Below are positions 1 through 10,810 of a stretch of 64,000 nt of DNA, in pieces; the stretch's first letter is position 1; each line of letters begins with the position of its first letter. The notes below the pieces were generated by a model. That model worked only from the letters and a program-made list of their open reading frames with translations, was not told where the DNA came from and did not search any database. Origin of the DNA: Chloranthus sessilifolius (taxonomy: Eukaryota > Streptophyta > Magnoliopsida > Chloranthales > Chloranthaceae). A program made the translations under genes and the position numbers. The stretch is from assembly GCA_021018995.1 (NCBI GenBank), contig CM037585.1, positions 68,326,646 to 68,390,645 of the forward strand, in the 5' to 3' direction.

Positions 1-375
1 CCATGCTCTAGCTTTATCCTTTAATGAAAAAGGAAAGAGCCTAAGCTTGGTTGCTTCTGGACCAAGTCCAGCTATGTTGAATGTGGTGCAAAGAGCCAAG
101 AATTCATCCACATGTTTGTATGGATCTTCCTTACTCAACCTATGGAAGGAAGGAAGCATTTGGATGGTTGATGATTTGATCTCATAATTTCCTTCAACAG
201 TAGGAAATTGAATGCAAAAGGGAGAATTATAAGCACCAGGTGCGAAGTAATCCATCAAAAGTCGAGGTTCTTCACCCATAGTAGCAGAATTCTGTGTTGG
301 TTGTTTGGTTCGTAATAGCCTTTCAACTTCTAAATTTAGAGGACAATCTCGTGTGAGAGTCCTCCTATCAAACAT
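1..375 (-). CDS. gag: gag N-terminal part, element G (runs off left edge)
   Basis: This is the N-terminal part of an Athila-type Gag, the capsid precursor of the virus-like particle. Starting from the ATG at 375..373, all 125 codons to the window edge are open, with no stop or frameshift, unlike the gag copies of A and B. The first residues MFDRRTLTRD parallel the MLGRRSL start of A and B, which supports this start. Shared Gag motifs follow: SPFCIQFPTVEGNYEIK, then MLPSFHRLSKEDPYKHVDEF, then LCTTFNIAGLGPEATKLRLF, then SLKDKARAW at the edge. The upstream order of LTR, primer-binding site and leader is normal. An intact reading frame fits a fairly recent insertion. What lies beyond the edge is unknown. 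Confidence 0.88.
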   Translation of the reverse strand, partial: MFDRRTLTRDCPLNLEVERLLRTKQPTQNSATMGEEPRLLMDYFAPGAYNSPFCIQFPTVEGNYEIKSSTIQMLPSFHRLSKEDPYKHVDEFLALCTTFNIAGLGPEATKLRLFPFSLKDKARAW

Positions 376-551
376 ACAACTCAGAACAAAAAATCTGATT
401 ATTCACAGCAAACCTTCAGAATTCCTTTTTAAGTAGTTTCCCTTCTTCAAAAATTGGATATGAATAACTGCACAGGTATAAACAATAGAATAGTTTAGTA
501 CTGGTATAAAAATAAAAGTGAAAACTTAGGTCTACCTATTTTAGAACCAAT

Positions 552-569
552 TCCCCGGCAACGGCGCCA
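552..569 (-). promoter_or_regulatory. Primer-binding site of G (tRNA-Asp)
   Basis: On the minus strand the sequence is TGGCGCCGTTGCCGGGGA, which is complementary over 18 nt to the 3' end (with CCA) of plant tRNA-Asp(GTC). It lies six bases inside the LTR end, the position at which minus-strand DNA synthesis is primed in Athila elements. Confidence 0.93.
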
Positions 570-575
570 AAAACT

Positions 576-2444
576 TGTTGTTGATTCTAAGTGTGTTTGA
601 TTTATTTGTATTTTGAAAACAGGTTTGCAACTGCTAAGTTATACTGAATCTAGAACAAAAAAAGAGTAAAGAAATATCAGCACAGAGAGAAGTGAATTAG
701 CCTGCAAGATCAGGGCCAATTGTAGCAAGTTTTAAATGTAAGTGAGTAAAAGATCGTCCATAGAGAATTTGTCTAAAATGCAAGATAAACCTCCAGATTT
801 GAGCTACCAGATCTGGCCTCTTATCTTATCTAGAAAGCACATAAGATGGGAGGTTGAATTTGTCACATTAACTAAATGATAAAAGTAAAAGTTAAACTAA
901 ATGATCCAGATCCGAGTTGGGGGAATTTTGAGGTAAACTTATGAAAAATGGAGAAGTAATATCTAACTTTGATTTGGTCCTTGAAATACAATGAGAAAGA
1001 CTGCAAATCAACTGAGAAATGATTCAATCTTCATCTGGCTACAAGCACAGATGTAAGAGAAATAAATCTAACTCAACGATTAGGTTTAGGCTTATGGCTA
1101 TGGTTTGTCCACTTCAATGGCCACAGACCATCCAATAGTCTTAAATCCAAAGCCTTAATTTAGAACAGAAAGCATCACTACAAATGCCGTGAGAGATTAG
1201 GTTACAAACACTAATTCTCACAGGATTAATGAATCAAGGGAAATTGCATGAACAACAGTAAATCTAAAGGAGTCTAATGCAATAAGGAGATCAGAGGGAA
1301 CCCTTAACATGAGTCCAATTGAGAATGTACGGTTTACAGCAACCTTTTTAAATTCATCATTACAATTACAGAGCACAGCTTAAACAACTCTCAGATTTGT
1401 AGTCTTGAATAAAACTCTCTTTTGAATTACAGAAGTATCTCACAGCTCTCAATTGCAAGTAAAAGTGAGGCTATTACAGGGATTTCAGACAAACTATCTG
1501 GTTTGGAAATGGGGGAATAGGAATGAAACTCAAAATCTGGATGCCCAAATTGGGTAAATGGTTCGTCTATTTATAGTTTTCCCTAAGTCTAGCTCAGATG
1601 AGTATCAACCAATCAGAAGTGCTTAGATCTGTATCGACCAATGGTAGTCGAGTACAAGGATCCAGATCTGTTCTGGCCAATCAGAATTGCTCGATCTGGT
1701 TCAGCCAATCAGGTGATAAAAGCATCAATTCTGTTATGCATTTTGAAAGTTTGTTAGAGTTTCTAGAAGTTCCCGCCAAGTTATTTCATCTCTGGGTGCT
1801 CACATGGGTTGGAATATGCCTTTGCTTCATGCTTAGAATCCTCTGGAATGTCCTTAAGTTTTTAAATGCATTGGGATGCGTGAAAAAGATTACTGAATTA
1901 CCCTTACAAAAGCTGGGAATCTCCAGAATACCTTTTCGCATAGTTTAGGGGACTTTTCGCAAGGTGTTGTAACTCCTGAAGCTCTTTTCGCAATGTTCTG
2001 GTTCTGTTCGAATGGAATTCTCTTCTTTTCGAAAAGGTCAATCATCTCTTCAAAGAGTTCAGGTGCTCTTCGAAAGCTAAGCCTGGAGTTTTTAGTTCTT
2101 TTCGCAGAGTTCAGGTTCTTTGTGAACAGTTCAGGTTCTTTGCGAAAAGTACTCTATAGTGTATTTTTCTGTTCGAATTGCTCCATACTTCTTTTCTGGG
2201 TTTAGACCAGGTCTTTGCCTCTTCAGTTCAGACCTTTTAACAGCTAGTGAGGTTGTCCCTTCTCTTTCTTCCTTTGGATCATCATGGATTATCATCTTTT
2301 TGGCACTTTTAAGCTGCTTTTATGGTTAAGCCTGTCTTTATTGTTAGCTGAAACACAAGCACTTAGAACACTTATTTAGTTCTCTTAAAGGTCTATCAAG
2401 ACTCAGGTTGAGGGGTGAAAAATGGTATTTTCCAGTTCTCAACA
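576..2444 (-). repeat. 5' LTR of element G
   Basis: The LTR starts TGTTGAGAAC and ends CAACA on the minus strand and abuts the primer-binding site. A symmetrical TATA box, CTATAAATAG, lies at 1567..1576. Upstream of it in transcriptional order, at 1933..2185, is a cluster of TTTTCGCA, TTCGAA and TTTCGAAAA motifs, about ten copies. Downstream, around 1090..1135, is the block that in other Athila LTRs reads GTGACCATT-GAGTGGACAGG. The length of 1869 bp is shorter than the LTRs of A, B, C and D. No 3' LTR is in the window. Confidence 0.88.
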
Positions 2445-3131
2445 CCTACCAGAGTGCCCTTCCGTTGGATAGTTGATAAAATGACCAATGGGCAGCACGA
2501 CCCTGGCCAATCAATTAAGGGTGCACAATTGCCACTAAATATGTGGTGGATCGATATAGTTCTTAGAGGTAACCTTTACCCTTTAGCAAGAGAAGACGAT
2601 AGAAATAGAGTATTTTTACAAACCTTATTCTTAGTGTTCAAGGGAAGATGGTTTGATGCAGCTGAAGTGGTCACCGATGGACGGGTCCACGCCCACAATT
2701 GTATGCTAGAGTCCAAAAAGAAAACACTTACCACCATGCCATATGCACACCTCATATCGCAAATGGTAAAAGAGCACCAAGATGAAATTGGAGGATTCAC
2801 AATAAGGAATGACAAACCGCAAGATACCGACAATGTTAAGTACTTTGGGTGTGAGCATTGGGAATTGGCTCAAAACTGATTAAGTAGGAAAGTTCGACGT
2901 CTACCACCAACGGCAGACGTACCCCTTGACCACTCATTCAGTTACACTGATATCGCCAAGCGGATGGACTTCCAAGAAGCAATGCTCACAGAAATCATGC
3001 ACCATTGCTTTCCGAATGACGCCGTGCAACGAATCGCGAGAGTGCGAGAATCTACGAAACGTGCCGTTGAGCCTTCTAAAAATCCCTTAGCAAAGTTGAC
3101 TACTCCCTTAGCAACATTATTACAATGTTAG
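2445..3131 (+). pseudogene. Accessory ORF downstream of pol, element F (C-terminal part)
   Basis: This frame encodes about 228 codons ending at TAG 3129..3131, with one in-frame TGA at 2877..2879. Its 5' part is cut off by insertion of G. The protein includes VPFRWIVDKM, then GQSIKGAQLPL, then FLVFKGRWFDAAEVV, MPYAHLISQMVKEHQDEIGGF and DNVKYFGCEHWEL. The same order of motifs occurs on the minus strand of element H (52612..53436), so two elements share this protein. The middle part, a segment followed by a Pro-x2-LI-motif, loosely resembles the plant family annotated as 'putative plant transposon protein', which also includes Athila env-like products. That link is inferred from motif layout only. 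After the TGA the frame continues with a basic C-terminal tail. No membrane segment is visible. Function is unknown. Confidence 0.6.
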
Positions 3132-3534
3132 CTTTCGTATAATTGATATCCACGTATTACACTTTAGGCACATTTTGTATACCTTTGTAATGACTTAAAA
3201 AGCCAATGACTACTCCAAGTCTAGACTAGTCATGTATGCTCATGACGGTATCACTCTCAACACATTCAGTTAAAGGCTTGATAACATAGTTTATTTTAAT
3301 ACTTACTATTTCTTCATTGTTGAATTTTATATACCTTTGCAATGATTTAATATCAACTATGACTATTATTAAATTGTCTGTCTGTCAACCACCCCTATGT
3401 GAACATTTTATAAAAATGTTCCCCACTCTGTTAACCAATTTCGCACATGACCTCCTACGATATTAGCGAACCTTATCAACTAACCATCCTTACTCGGTTA
3501 CTTCCTTCAATTTTCGAGGACAAAAATTTCCTCT
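3132..3534 (+). other. 3' untranslated region of element F
   Basis: This AT-rich stretch between the accessory ORF and the polypurine tract has no sustained frame. Just before the PPT it reads TTTTCGAGGACAAAAATTTC, the GAGGACaaaATTT phrase that precedes the PPT in many plant Tekay-type elements. I see no other element in it. Confidence 0.6.
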
Positions 3535-3547
3535 AAGGAGGCGAGGA
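3535..3547 (+). promoter_or_regulatory. Polypurine tract of F
   Basis: AAGGAGGCGAGGA lies directly before the LTR start TGTAACACCC. This is where plus-strand DNA synthesis is primed in Ty3 elements. Confidence 0.85.
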
Positions 3548-4628
3548 TGTAACACCCTGCATTGTCACACATGTGAAGTCCAGATTGACGGTGTGTCACG
3601 GACCATTAGGACCTTACGACGAGAACGATCCATGGGATCACCAATCACTTGAGACACATAGGGAAACCAACTTGGGTCGAGGGCCTATTTTGACTTAGGC
3701 CACGGGCCTTTCTTAGAACCAGCCAATTGGGGGCCATTGCAGGAGCTAAACCCTTGTGGGCCATCTCCAATATGGTGAGGAGTCACATGCCATTGATTTT
3801 CTCGGAAAGGACCAATAGGACCCTACGGCCTGTGTAGGGGTTGGATGGATTGAGTTCCATCTATAGCCCATGAGTGGATAACCGTTGGATGGACTGCATA
3901 CCTTGTGTAAGGATGTATAAGCCAAGCATCCAATCCATGTCACCCTATTTTAAACGCATGCACGTAACCATGCAAATGATTATTTGCATTGGTTAGTCAG
4001 TTGTGTAAGGAGTGGAGAGAATGAAGTGAACAAAGGAGAGTCGTCCCCTTCCTCCTCCATTTTCGATTCAAGCATTTCACCTGAGCTCTGATCCATGCCA
4101 AAAACCCCTCCGCTTCACATTGAAATCGAACCCTATGACTAGGAGCACCACGGCCCTATAAACTACACATTTCGACAAGAAGGAGTCGTGAAATCGGCAC
4201 ACTGAAACCATTGATTCAATGCCCTGGTGTCGTCGAGTGTTGCATGCGAGGAATGCTTATAGAGGTAACCCACTTTTCTTGCACGTCACAACAGAGAGCC
4301 CAAAAAAAATCCTACTAGGTAGCGATGCTCGAGGCCTCATGCAAGGATTTCAAGGATCGAACGCAACTGAAGCTCGGAAAGAGACGCTTTGGGGTTAACC
4401 ATTGAAACCCTTGCATGTGCTCCCTAATTTGGGGATAATAGCGAGTAGAAAATCACATTGGGTCTTGTGTGGGGACTCACATTGTAGGTGTATTATAATA
4501 AATATCTCGTAGTTGAGCGATTGCTCTTTTTATGCTTTTTAGATGTGTCATTAGACCATCTCGGGAAGCCATAAGGGCCAACTCGAGTTCAGAGTATGAG
4601 CTGTTTAAGATAGCAACTTTGTAGTTTA

Positions 4629-5087
4629 CGCTCGAGCGTGAATCGCCCCGCTTGAGCGGAATCATCACCTAAAGCCTATGCTCGAGTGAGAACTCCAGGC
4701 TATTTTGGCTCGGGTCAAAACCGCTCAAGTGGAACTCTAGGCTATTTTGGCTCAGGTCAAAACCGCTCGAGCGAAATCTGAGGCTTTGTACTGGAAACAC
4801 GCTCAAGCATGAAATTTACCGCTCGAGCGGGGGATGTTCTGAAGCTTATGCTTGAGCAAGAATCTTAGGTCTATTTCGCTCGGGTGAAAACCGCTTGAGC
4901 GAAACTAGGGAAATTGTATTGGATGTACGCTCGAGCGTGAATGGAGTCGCTCGAGCGGGATATCTTCTCAAGCCTATGCTCGAGCGTGAATTATAGGCTT
5001 AATTCGCTCGGGTTAAAACTGCTCGAGTGTGAAGCATAGGTGCCACTGGGAACTGCTCGAGCGGGATTGAGCCACGCTCAAGTGTGG
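4629..5087 (+). repeat. Cluster of GCTCGAGC palindromes, LTR of F
   Basis: About 16 copies of a motif with consensus ACGCTCGAGCGT or CCGCTCGAGCGG occur within 460 bp, at least eight keeping an exact CTCGAG core. The imperfect copies (CGCTTGAGCG, CGCTCAAGTG, TGCTCGAGTG) differ mostly by C-to-T or G-to-A at CpG, as expected from deamination of methylated cytosine. The spacer text also recurs (TTTCGCTCGGGT-AAAACCGCTCGAGCG), so the array is partly tandem. J and H carry the same motif. Confidence 0.9.
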
Positions 5088-5549
5088 TCCTCTGTTTCTA
5101 GCTATTTTCAATGTATGTGCTTGGGACTCGGCTAGCATGCTTATAGGTTATATGTGTGGACTAAGACATGTAATGGACATCGTGATTTAAGATAAAATCA
5201 CCATGGAACAAGGTTTTGAACTCATCAGACCGTGAATCTTTGCATGTGTGATCGACATGAATTCAAGTAGGGAAAATACCTTGCCACTTATATATATATC
5301 TCTCGAATTCACGTGTATGATGCAATTATCCAATGAATGGTATTTCTTAGCAATTAATGCAAATATATGCATATGCACATGTAAATGAAATTCTCGAATA
5401 CTATGATTTAAATTCAACATACATGTTTTAAATGATTCATGATCGTGCATTTGACCTCACATTATCTTGCCTTTCCACGTACCCATTCTTGATATGTGTC
5501 AACACATACTCGTTATGTGTTTATGCTTTATGTGATCACGTGCAATGAG

Positions 5550-5895
5550 GAGTGGAGTCTCCATGAGATGGGTGGAGTCCCGTCACGACCCTGTGTTCCT
5601 AATATGGACTGCTCAGTTCTCTAATAAGAGATGCATTGCCATGTGAATTGTTTCGAGGGTATTAGAAGTAAGGGGAGTGGAGTCTCCATGAGAGGGGTGG
5701 AGTCCCCGGGGTCATGACCCTGTGTTCCAAATACGGACTGCTTAGTTCTCTAATACGAGATGCATTACGATGTGAATCATTCCGAGGGTACTATTAGTAA
5801 GGGGAGTGGAGTCTCCATGAGAGGGGTGGAGTCCCTGGGGTCACGACCCTGTGTTCCTAATATGGACTGCTCCGTTCCCTAATGCGGGATACTTA
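5550..5895 (+). repeat. Minisatellite in LTR of F (2.7 units of ~125-129 bp)
   Basis: Units begin GAGTGGAGTCTCCATGAGA at 5550, 5675 and 5804. Each contains GACCCTGTGTTCC, GGACTGCT and GAGATGCATT blocks; the third unit is truncated. No similar unit is seen in the LTRs of E or J, which hold other tandem repeats in a comparable place. Confidence 0.9.
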
Positions 5896-6123
5896 CTCTA
5901 CTGCCACATGATATGATACGTCTTGGTTCTTGTTATGTGATTCATCTTGATTCCAATATTGTCTTTGCTATATGTGTTCATTACTCATTCATGATTCTTT
6001 GGCATGATTTGACTCATTAAGGCATGGAAATTATATTTTAGAGCTCGCATTTGATATATGAAGATATAAGTGTGAACTTCAATCATTTTCTTACTCATGC
6101 ATTGAGAACTTGACTTGGATATG

Positions 6124-8680
6124 TGTTATTCACTGAAAAGTACTACTTTTAACCTCTTAATCTAGCCTTTACTACACCTTAGAGCTATCTAATAATCCTC
6201 TGTTAGTATGTTTTTTAGTTAGTAATAACAGTTGTAGCTTAGTACAAAGTTCATGCTTTTGAAGCCAACAAGAGAGAATTCAAGCCAAGGGTGACTACTG
6301 AGCCAAGAACAGATGAAACACCATGGTGGTACACACCATGGTGACTATTTTGGTTGCCTAGGTGGCCCCTGGAAGTTTGACAGATGAGAGAAAAATGGAT
6401 TTGAGTGGAGAAGGCTGTAGCAGCAGCATGTACACTGCAGCAGAGGAGCAAAAGGCAGCCTCGCACAGTCAGAAGTATTCTCTCACACAGTTTGAATCTA
6501 CATAGAAGCTACCTTGCAAACACCTCGTGAGGCCTGCAATGCAAGGCATCCTTGCAAGGCAACCTTGCGCAGCTCATAGAAGAGGAGCTTCAGAAATCCT
6601 CCTCGCGAGGTTCCCGCGAAGCACTCGCGCATTAACAACCTCAAAAGTTTCTATCGCGTAGATCTCGCAAGGATCCAGTGCACTTCAGAGCCAAAGCTAG
6701 CCACTCGAAAAGGTAAATTCATCCTGGCGAGCAACCCCACGAAACTCAAGGCCTAACCATGCAAGCTGCAGAGTTCAGTGCTTCAGCCACGCGACACCTA
6801 CATGACCAGAGCATCTGAAGGCCTAACTGTGCAAAAAGCCAAAGTCATCCGTGCGAGCTGGGGATATTCATTGCAAATTGAGCCTCACGAGGGCATTTCA
6901 TCTATGCGATAGTAGCATAGATCCACACGAGAAGCAGATCCAGCCTCGCGAAGCACGGGCTCCTGCTTTCTCTCTCCATACTCAGAAATGCTTTGGGGAT
7001 TTCTCTAGGTCTAGGGCACACATCCTGAGGCCTTGATCTATGAGCACACATCTCGAGGCATCCAGGGGTTATAAAGGATCCACGTCTTCAAGTAGAAATT
7101 ATGGTTTTTCCCTTATATTTTCTTATTCACCAAGATAGTGAGGACTGATATATTAGCTGCAATCTATTTTTAGAAACCCATCTCTTCCTTAACCTAATTT
7201 CAGCTGAGAGCTTAGGTCAGAGTTGGGTTAGGATTAGATCATCATATTTTTTCCTTTTTCTTCTTCCTTAGCCAAGCATGTGCTAGCTATCATCTTTGTT
7301 AGCAATTAGGCATAGTTTAATTCAGTTTTGTAATGGGTTGTGTAAACTTTGAGATCTGTTGAGGGCTGTTTTCCACAAGGCTGCTGCCTTGAAGACTTTC
7401 ATTATAAATCTTTGTTTAATTAATGAAATGTTTGTTTTAATGCTTATTCAATCTGCTATTTTTCTATGTGTCATAGATAGTATTCTTTGATCTATGCCAT
7501 ACACATAGGATTTTACTAATTTGAAGCTTCCATGGAAGCTTGAGCTTATAGCCCTGTGACCATGGTGGTAGCAGCAATTTTCTTATTCCATCTCAGTCCT
7601 TTGTGATTTGGATAACCTCTGTGGATAGCCTGTGACCATTTGAGTGGACAGGCTATAGCCCTAGGGTGATTCTAAGCCACAGATCTGAGATGGATTCTTA
7701 TCCTTTGCACTTTAGCATGTAGTCTTGTGAGAGATTGTGGCAGGAACAAGCTCCCCTCTATTTTACATTACCATCATTAGATGTTGGATCTAATTCTCTA
7801 TAGAGATTGCAGACTTATGAGCTGAGTCATTGCAAGCCTTTTGTAGCAATGACCAGCTGCATCTATGTCCCCAAATAGCTTTTGAATAACTATTGTTTCC
7901 ATTAGTTTTTCAAGAGTTGTTTGCTCCTATGGATGCCTTAGCATGTAGCCTAGCAAACATAGTGTCTGCAATGATCTTCATGCTCTGATTTGATCCATTG
8001 GTTGGAGGAAATCTATTAGATAATTAGTGACCATTTAAGTGGACAGGTTATAGCCTTAAGATCAGTCCATTCCCTTGGATTAGATTGGTTTTCTAATTTA
8101 ACTCATGTGGTTTGATCCTCTCTATTGGATAGTCGGTGACCATTGAAGTGGACATGTTATAGCCTTAAGAGACAAGGTTAAATTACAGGAGTTGAGTTAG
8201 ATTCTTTCACCTTGCAGATGTGCTTGTAGCCATTTGAAGGATTGCGCAGAGATAGCTCTAGATCTGAGTTGCATGATTGAAATGACCTTAGCTTAGTTGT
8301 CTACTTCCCATCAATTTTTATCTTTATTTTATCACATACCATCATCACCTTCTTCATAAACCCTTTCTTTAGTATAGGACTGCACTTTCTTACTCATCTT
8401 TTAGTTTTAGTTTAGTTGTGACACCCAACTCCCATTCTTTAGGATTGTCAGATATGTAGCAAGATCTAGAGGCCTACTAATACAACCCTTTTTTGGTTCT
8501 AGATCAATTTCTCTGTGGGACAAACTCTTACTTACTTAAAACTTCCTACAACAGCCTTGGATCTTACAGGCAGTATATTTTAAACTTATTGTTTTACCCA
8601 TTTTGCATCTCTTCACTTTTGATTTATTTTCTCCACTATTTTTAAATAAAATACCAGCAAGCATTTAAAATATTACAACA
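6124..8680 (+). repeat. 5' LTR of element A
   Basis: The LTR runs from TGTTATTCAC to TATTACAACA (2557 bp). A TATA box (TTATAAAG) lies at 7069..7076. Before it, at about 6515..6960, is the TCGCGA-type cluster. After it come diverged repeats built from two modules: CTTGTAGCC and TGTGACCATT-GAGTGGACAGG-TATAGCC (near 7636, 8030 and 8138). The leader downstream of TATA is therefore more than 1.5 kb within the LTR alone. Confidence 0.93.
6515..6960 (+). repeat. Cluster of TCGCGA-type motifs, 5' LTR of A
   Basis: Roughly 12 to 15 CpG motifs around TCGCGA occur here, for example CCTCGCGAGGTTCCCGCGAA, CACTCGCGCATT, TATCGCGTAG, CCTCGCGAAGCACGGG. Decayed forms (TTGCGCAG, CTCGCAAGG) are interspersed. 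The cluster sits just upstream of the TATA box, in the expected U3 position. Confidence 0.85.
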
Positions 8681-8686
8681 AGTTTT

Positions 8687-8704
8687 TGGCACCGCTGTCG
8701 GGGA
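8687..8704 (+). promoter_or_regulatory. Primer-binding site of A (diverged tRNA-Asp type)
   Basis: TGGCACCGCTGTCGGGGA differs from the perfect tRNA-Asp site of B and G at a few positions. It lies six bases after the LTR end, within the conserved phrase AAGTTTTTGGC. The mismatches fit age. Confidence 0.85.
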
Positions 8705-9005
8705 CCTTTGATCTAATAGTTGACCTAAGTTTTTGCTTTTTGTTTACTAAATTCATTTATAGCAGTGCCTTTAATTGAATAAATGTACTATTGATTTTTG
8801 TTGGAAGTTTTGAAGATTTGGACAGCAGCAGAAGGGAAAAGCTTGAGCTATAGCTGGAGTTTAGCTAGCTTTTATTTGCATTTCTTTTACCCTAAAACTC
8901 AGTTCCATTTCTGTTGAATTCCCTGATGGTAGTTTAGTTGTAAATTTTGTTTACAAATTTTTTAAGTGTGCTGTGAGTATTTTCTTTACCTGTTGTTCTG
9001 TGTGT

Positions 9006-10700
9006 ATGCTTGGTAGAAGGTCCCTTAACCCTGAATTAGAACCTCCAAATCTTGAGGTAGAAATGATCCTTAGACTGAGAAACACCATACCAGCCCCAGT
9101 TATTGAAACTGAGCCAGCTATGATGGCTGAGAGGCAGAGGACACTGAAGGAATATAATGCACCTAGGGCATATACATCCCCCTTCTGCATTCAATTTCCT
9201 TCAGTTGAGGGAAATTATGAGATTAAGTCCTCCACCATCAACATGCTGCCATCTTTCCATGGGCTCAGTAAGGAAGATCCTTACAAGCTCATCGATGAGT
9301 TCTTGGCACTTTGCACCACATTTAACATTGCTGGCTTGGGATCGGAAGCCACCAAACTTAGGCTTTTTCCTTTTTTCCTAAAGGATAAAGCTAGCGCTTG
9401 GCTCTCCCGACTCCCAGCCAACAACATACAGACATGGAATGACCTCCAAAGTTAATTTCTGATAAAATTCTTCCCTATGAATAAAACTAGTCAGATGAGG
9501 ACGAACATACTTTCATTTACTCAATCCTCAACTGAAGATTTTCATGGAGCATGGGAAAGGTTTCAAGAAATGTTAAAACAATGTCCCCACCACCAAATTC
9601 TGAAGTGGGAGCTTGTACAAGTCTTCTAACAAAGAATTGATCCCAAAAGTTGGGACATGGTGGAAGCGTCTTATGGGGGTAGTTACCTCCACAAGACAAC
9701 TGATGAGGCATGGGACTTGTTTGACATTATAAGTGAAAATTCCATGCAGCAGGAGTCATTGTCCCGCAATGACAGTCAGACCCTAGCTAGAATGGTGAAA
9801 GAATCCACCTCTAAAGGTGGCATGTATGAGGTTAAGGTGCAGAGTGAATTAAAGAGGAAGTTGGACAACCTGAGCTTAAAATTTGATAAGTGAATGAATG
9901 TGATGCAGCCTAGATTGGCTGCACAAGTGGAAGAGGCATGTCTAATATGCAACACATTCACTTCAAGAATGCCCATCAGCCAACAAGTTTCTTGAATTTG
10001 TTATGGAATATGCCAATGTTGCCCAAGCATATGGGCAGCAACCTGCTAGATACACCTGAAGAAACCACCCTAATCTGAGGTGGAGACAAGATACATATCA
10101 GTAGTCCCAGCAGCAGCAGCTGACAGTACCATACAGACCACAACACCAATTCAACTAGGGATATGCACCTAGGAAGAATTTTCAACTGCCTGCCCCACAG
10201 CCCAAATCAGTTGGTTTTGCCCCCATCATAGCCCAGATCCTTTTTTTTTGAAGAGAAAATGTTGACATCAATGTAAAATCTGAGGAACTTAGTACAAACT
10301 ATGAACTCTTAAGGGCAAAGCATTAAAAAAATAGAGGACCTGTTGGGTCAAATTTGTAATGCTTTGAACAAGAGAGAGGAGGGCAGGTTGCCTAGTCAAC
10401 CCTTGGCCAACCATAAAGGGCAGTACATGATTGGAGAAGGCTCCTCTACTCATGAGGAGGTTAATGCAATCACTACCTTAAGGAGTGGCAGGGTGGTTGA
10501 CAATCAAGTGGGCAAGACAAAGGAGGAGATCATGGAAAATAAAAAAGAAAAAAATGTGAGTGTAGAAGAAGACTTGAATTAATCCCCTGCTGTGGAGCAG
10601 CAGGGATAAAATAAAGGGGCTGATGTTGAGCCCCAACAACAAATAATAAATGAAGAAAAGAGCAAAAAACAAAAATTTGATCACAGTATTGTTAGGCTTG
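9006..10700 (+). pseudogene. gag: gag of element A (broken)
   Basis: Athila-type Gag starts at ATG 9006 (MLGRRSLNPE, matching the start in B). It continues with FCIQFPSVEGNYEIK, MLPSFHGLSKEDPYK, LCTTFNIAGLG, LRLFPFFLKDKASAWLSRLP and NNIQTWNDLQ, then a stop at 9453..9455. After a frameshift, the second half of the capsid region (AWERFQEMLKQCPHHQI, EASYGGSYLHKTTDEAWDLF, NSMQQESLSRND) can be followed to about 9890. The zinc-knuckle region near 9930 is damaged: CLIC is present but the His-Cys half is out of frame. A low-complexity Gln-rich part and a C-terminal segment (GQICNALNKREEGRLPSQPL, then ITTLRSGRVVDNQVG) follow to about 10580. Several stops make it non-functional. Confidence 0.88.
10616..10634 (+). 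other. Small hairpin near the end of gag, element A
   Basis: GGGGCT-GATGTTG-AGCCCC forms a 6-bp stem with a 7-nt loop. The homologous site in B (35462..35480) is GAGGCT-GTCATTG-AGCCTC, where the second pair has changed on both sides (G-C to A-T). D (47069..47086) keeps most of the stem with a G-T wobble, and C keeps a version at about 20578..20596 on the minus strand. Confidence 0.5.
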
Positions 10701-10810
10701 CAACTGTGGTACCAGCAGTACCACATCTGCTATTTCCTCATGTACTTGTTAGCCCATCTCCTTTTGATAAGGGGATTGCTCAAATGGAGGGAATGATGGA
10801 GACCTTCAAG

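Larger units (their letters stand above)
1..2444 (-). mobile_element. Element G: Athila-type LTR retrotransposon, 5' part
   Basis: This is the 5' end of a minus-strand Ty3 element. Reading leftward from 2444 it has a 1.87-kb LTR, a primer-binding site complementary to tRNA-Asp, a short leader and the start of gag, which runs off the left edge. The LTR begins TGTTGAGAACTGG on the minus strand, close to the LTR starts of elements A, B and D, which places it in the same Athila-type group. It interrupts the accessory ORF of element F, whose sequence resumes at 2445. The five bases after the LTR are CCTAC; the matching left copy of a target-site duplication lies outside the window. Confidence 0.88.
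3548..6123 (+). repeat. 3' LTR of element F, first part
   Basis: The LTR starts TGTAACACCC and is interrupted at 6123 by element A; it resumes at 45863. Joined length is about 3.17 kb. In order it contains a TATA-poor promoter region near 3940..4020, a C/T-rich stretch, the CTCGAG cluster (4629..5087) and a minisatellite (5550..5895). The last five bases, ATATG (6119..6123), are repeated after A at 45858..45862, which fixes the insertion precisely. The 3' end of this LTR carries the two hairpins described at 45896 and 46124. Confidence 0.85.

Noticed and set aside
552-569. tRNA-Asp gene fragments at the primer-binding sites
   Set aside because: Only 18 nt match the tRNA 3' end, on the complementary strand and next to an LTR end; no cloverleaf or A/B box is present.
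1598-2205. Plus-strand ORFs across the LTR of G
   Set aside because: They are antisense to the LTR and cover the TATA box and TTCGAA cluster; no domain is seen.
5550-5895. CRISPR-like array
   Set aside because: The units are long, nearly contiguous minisatellite copies without unique spacers, in plant LTR DNA. The same applies to the arrays in E and J.
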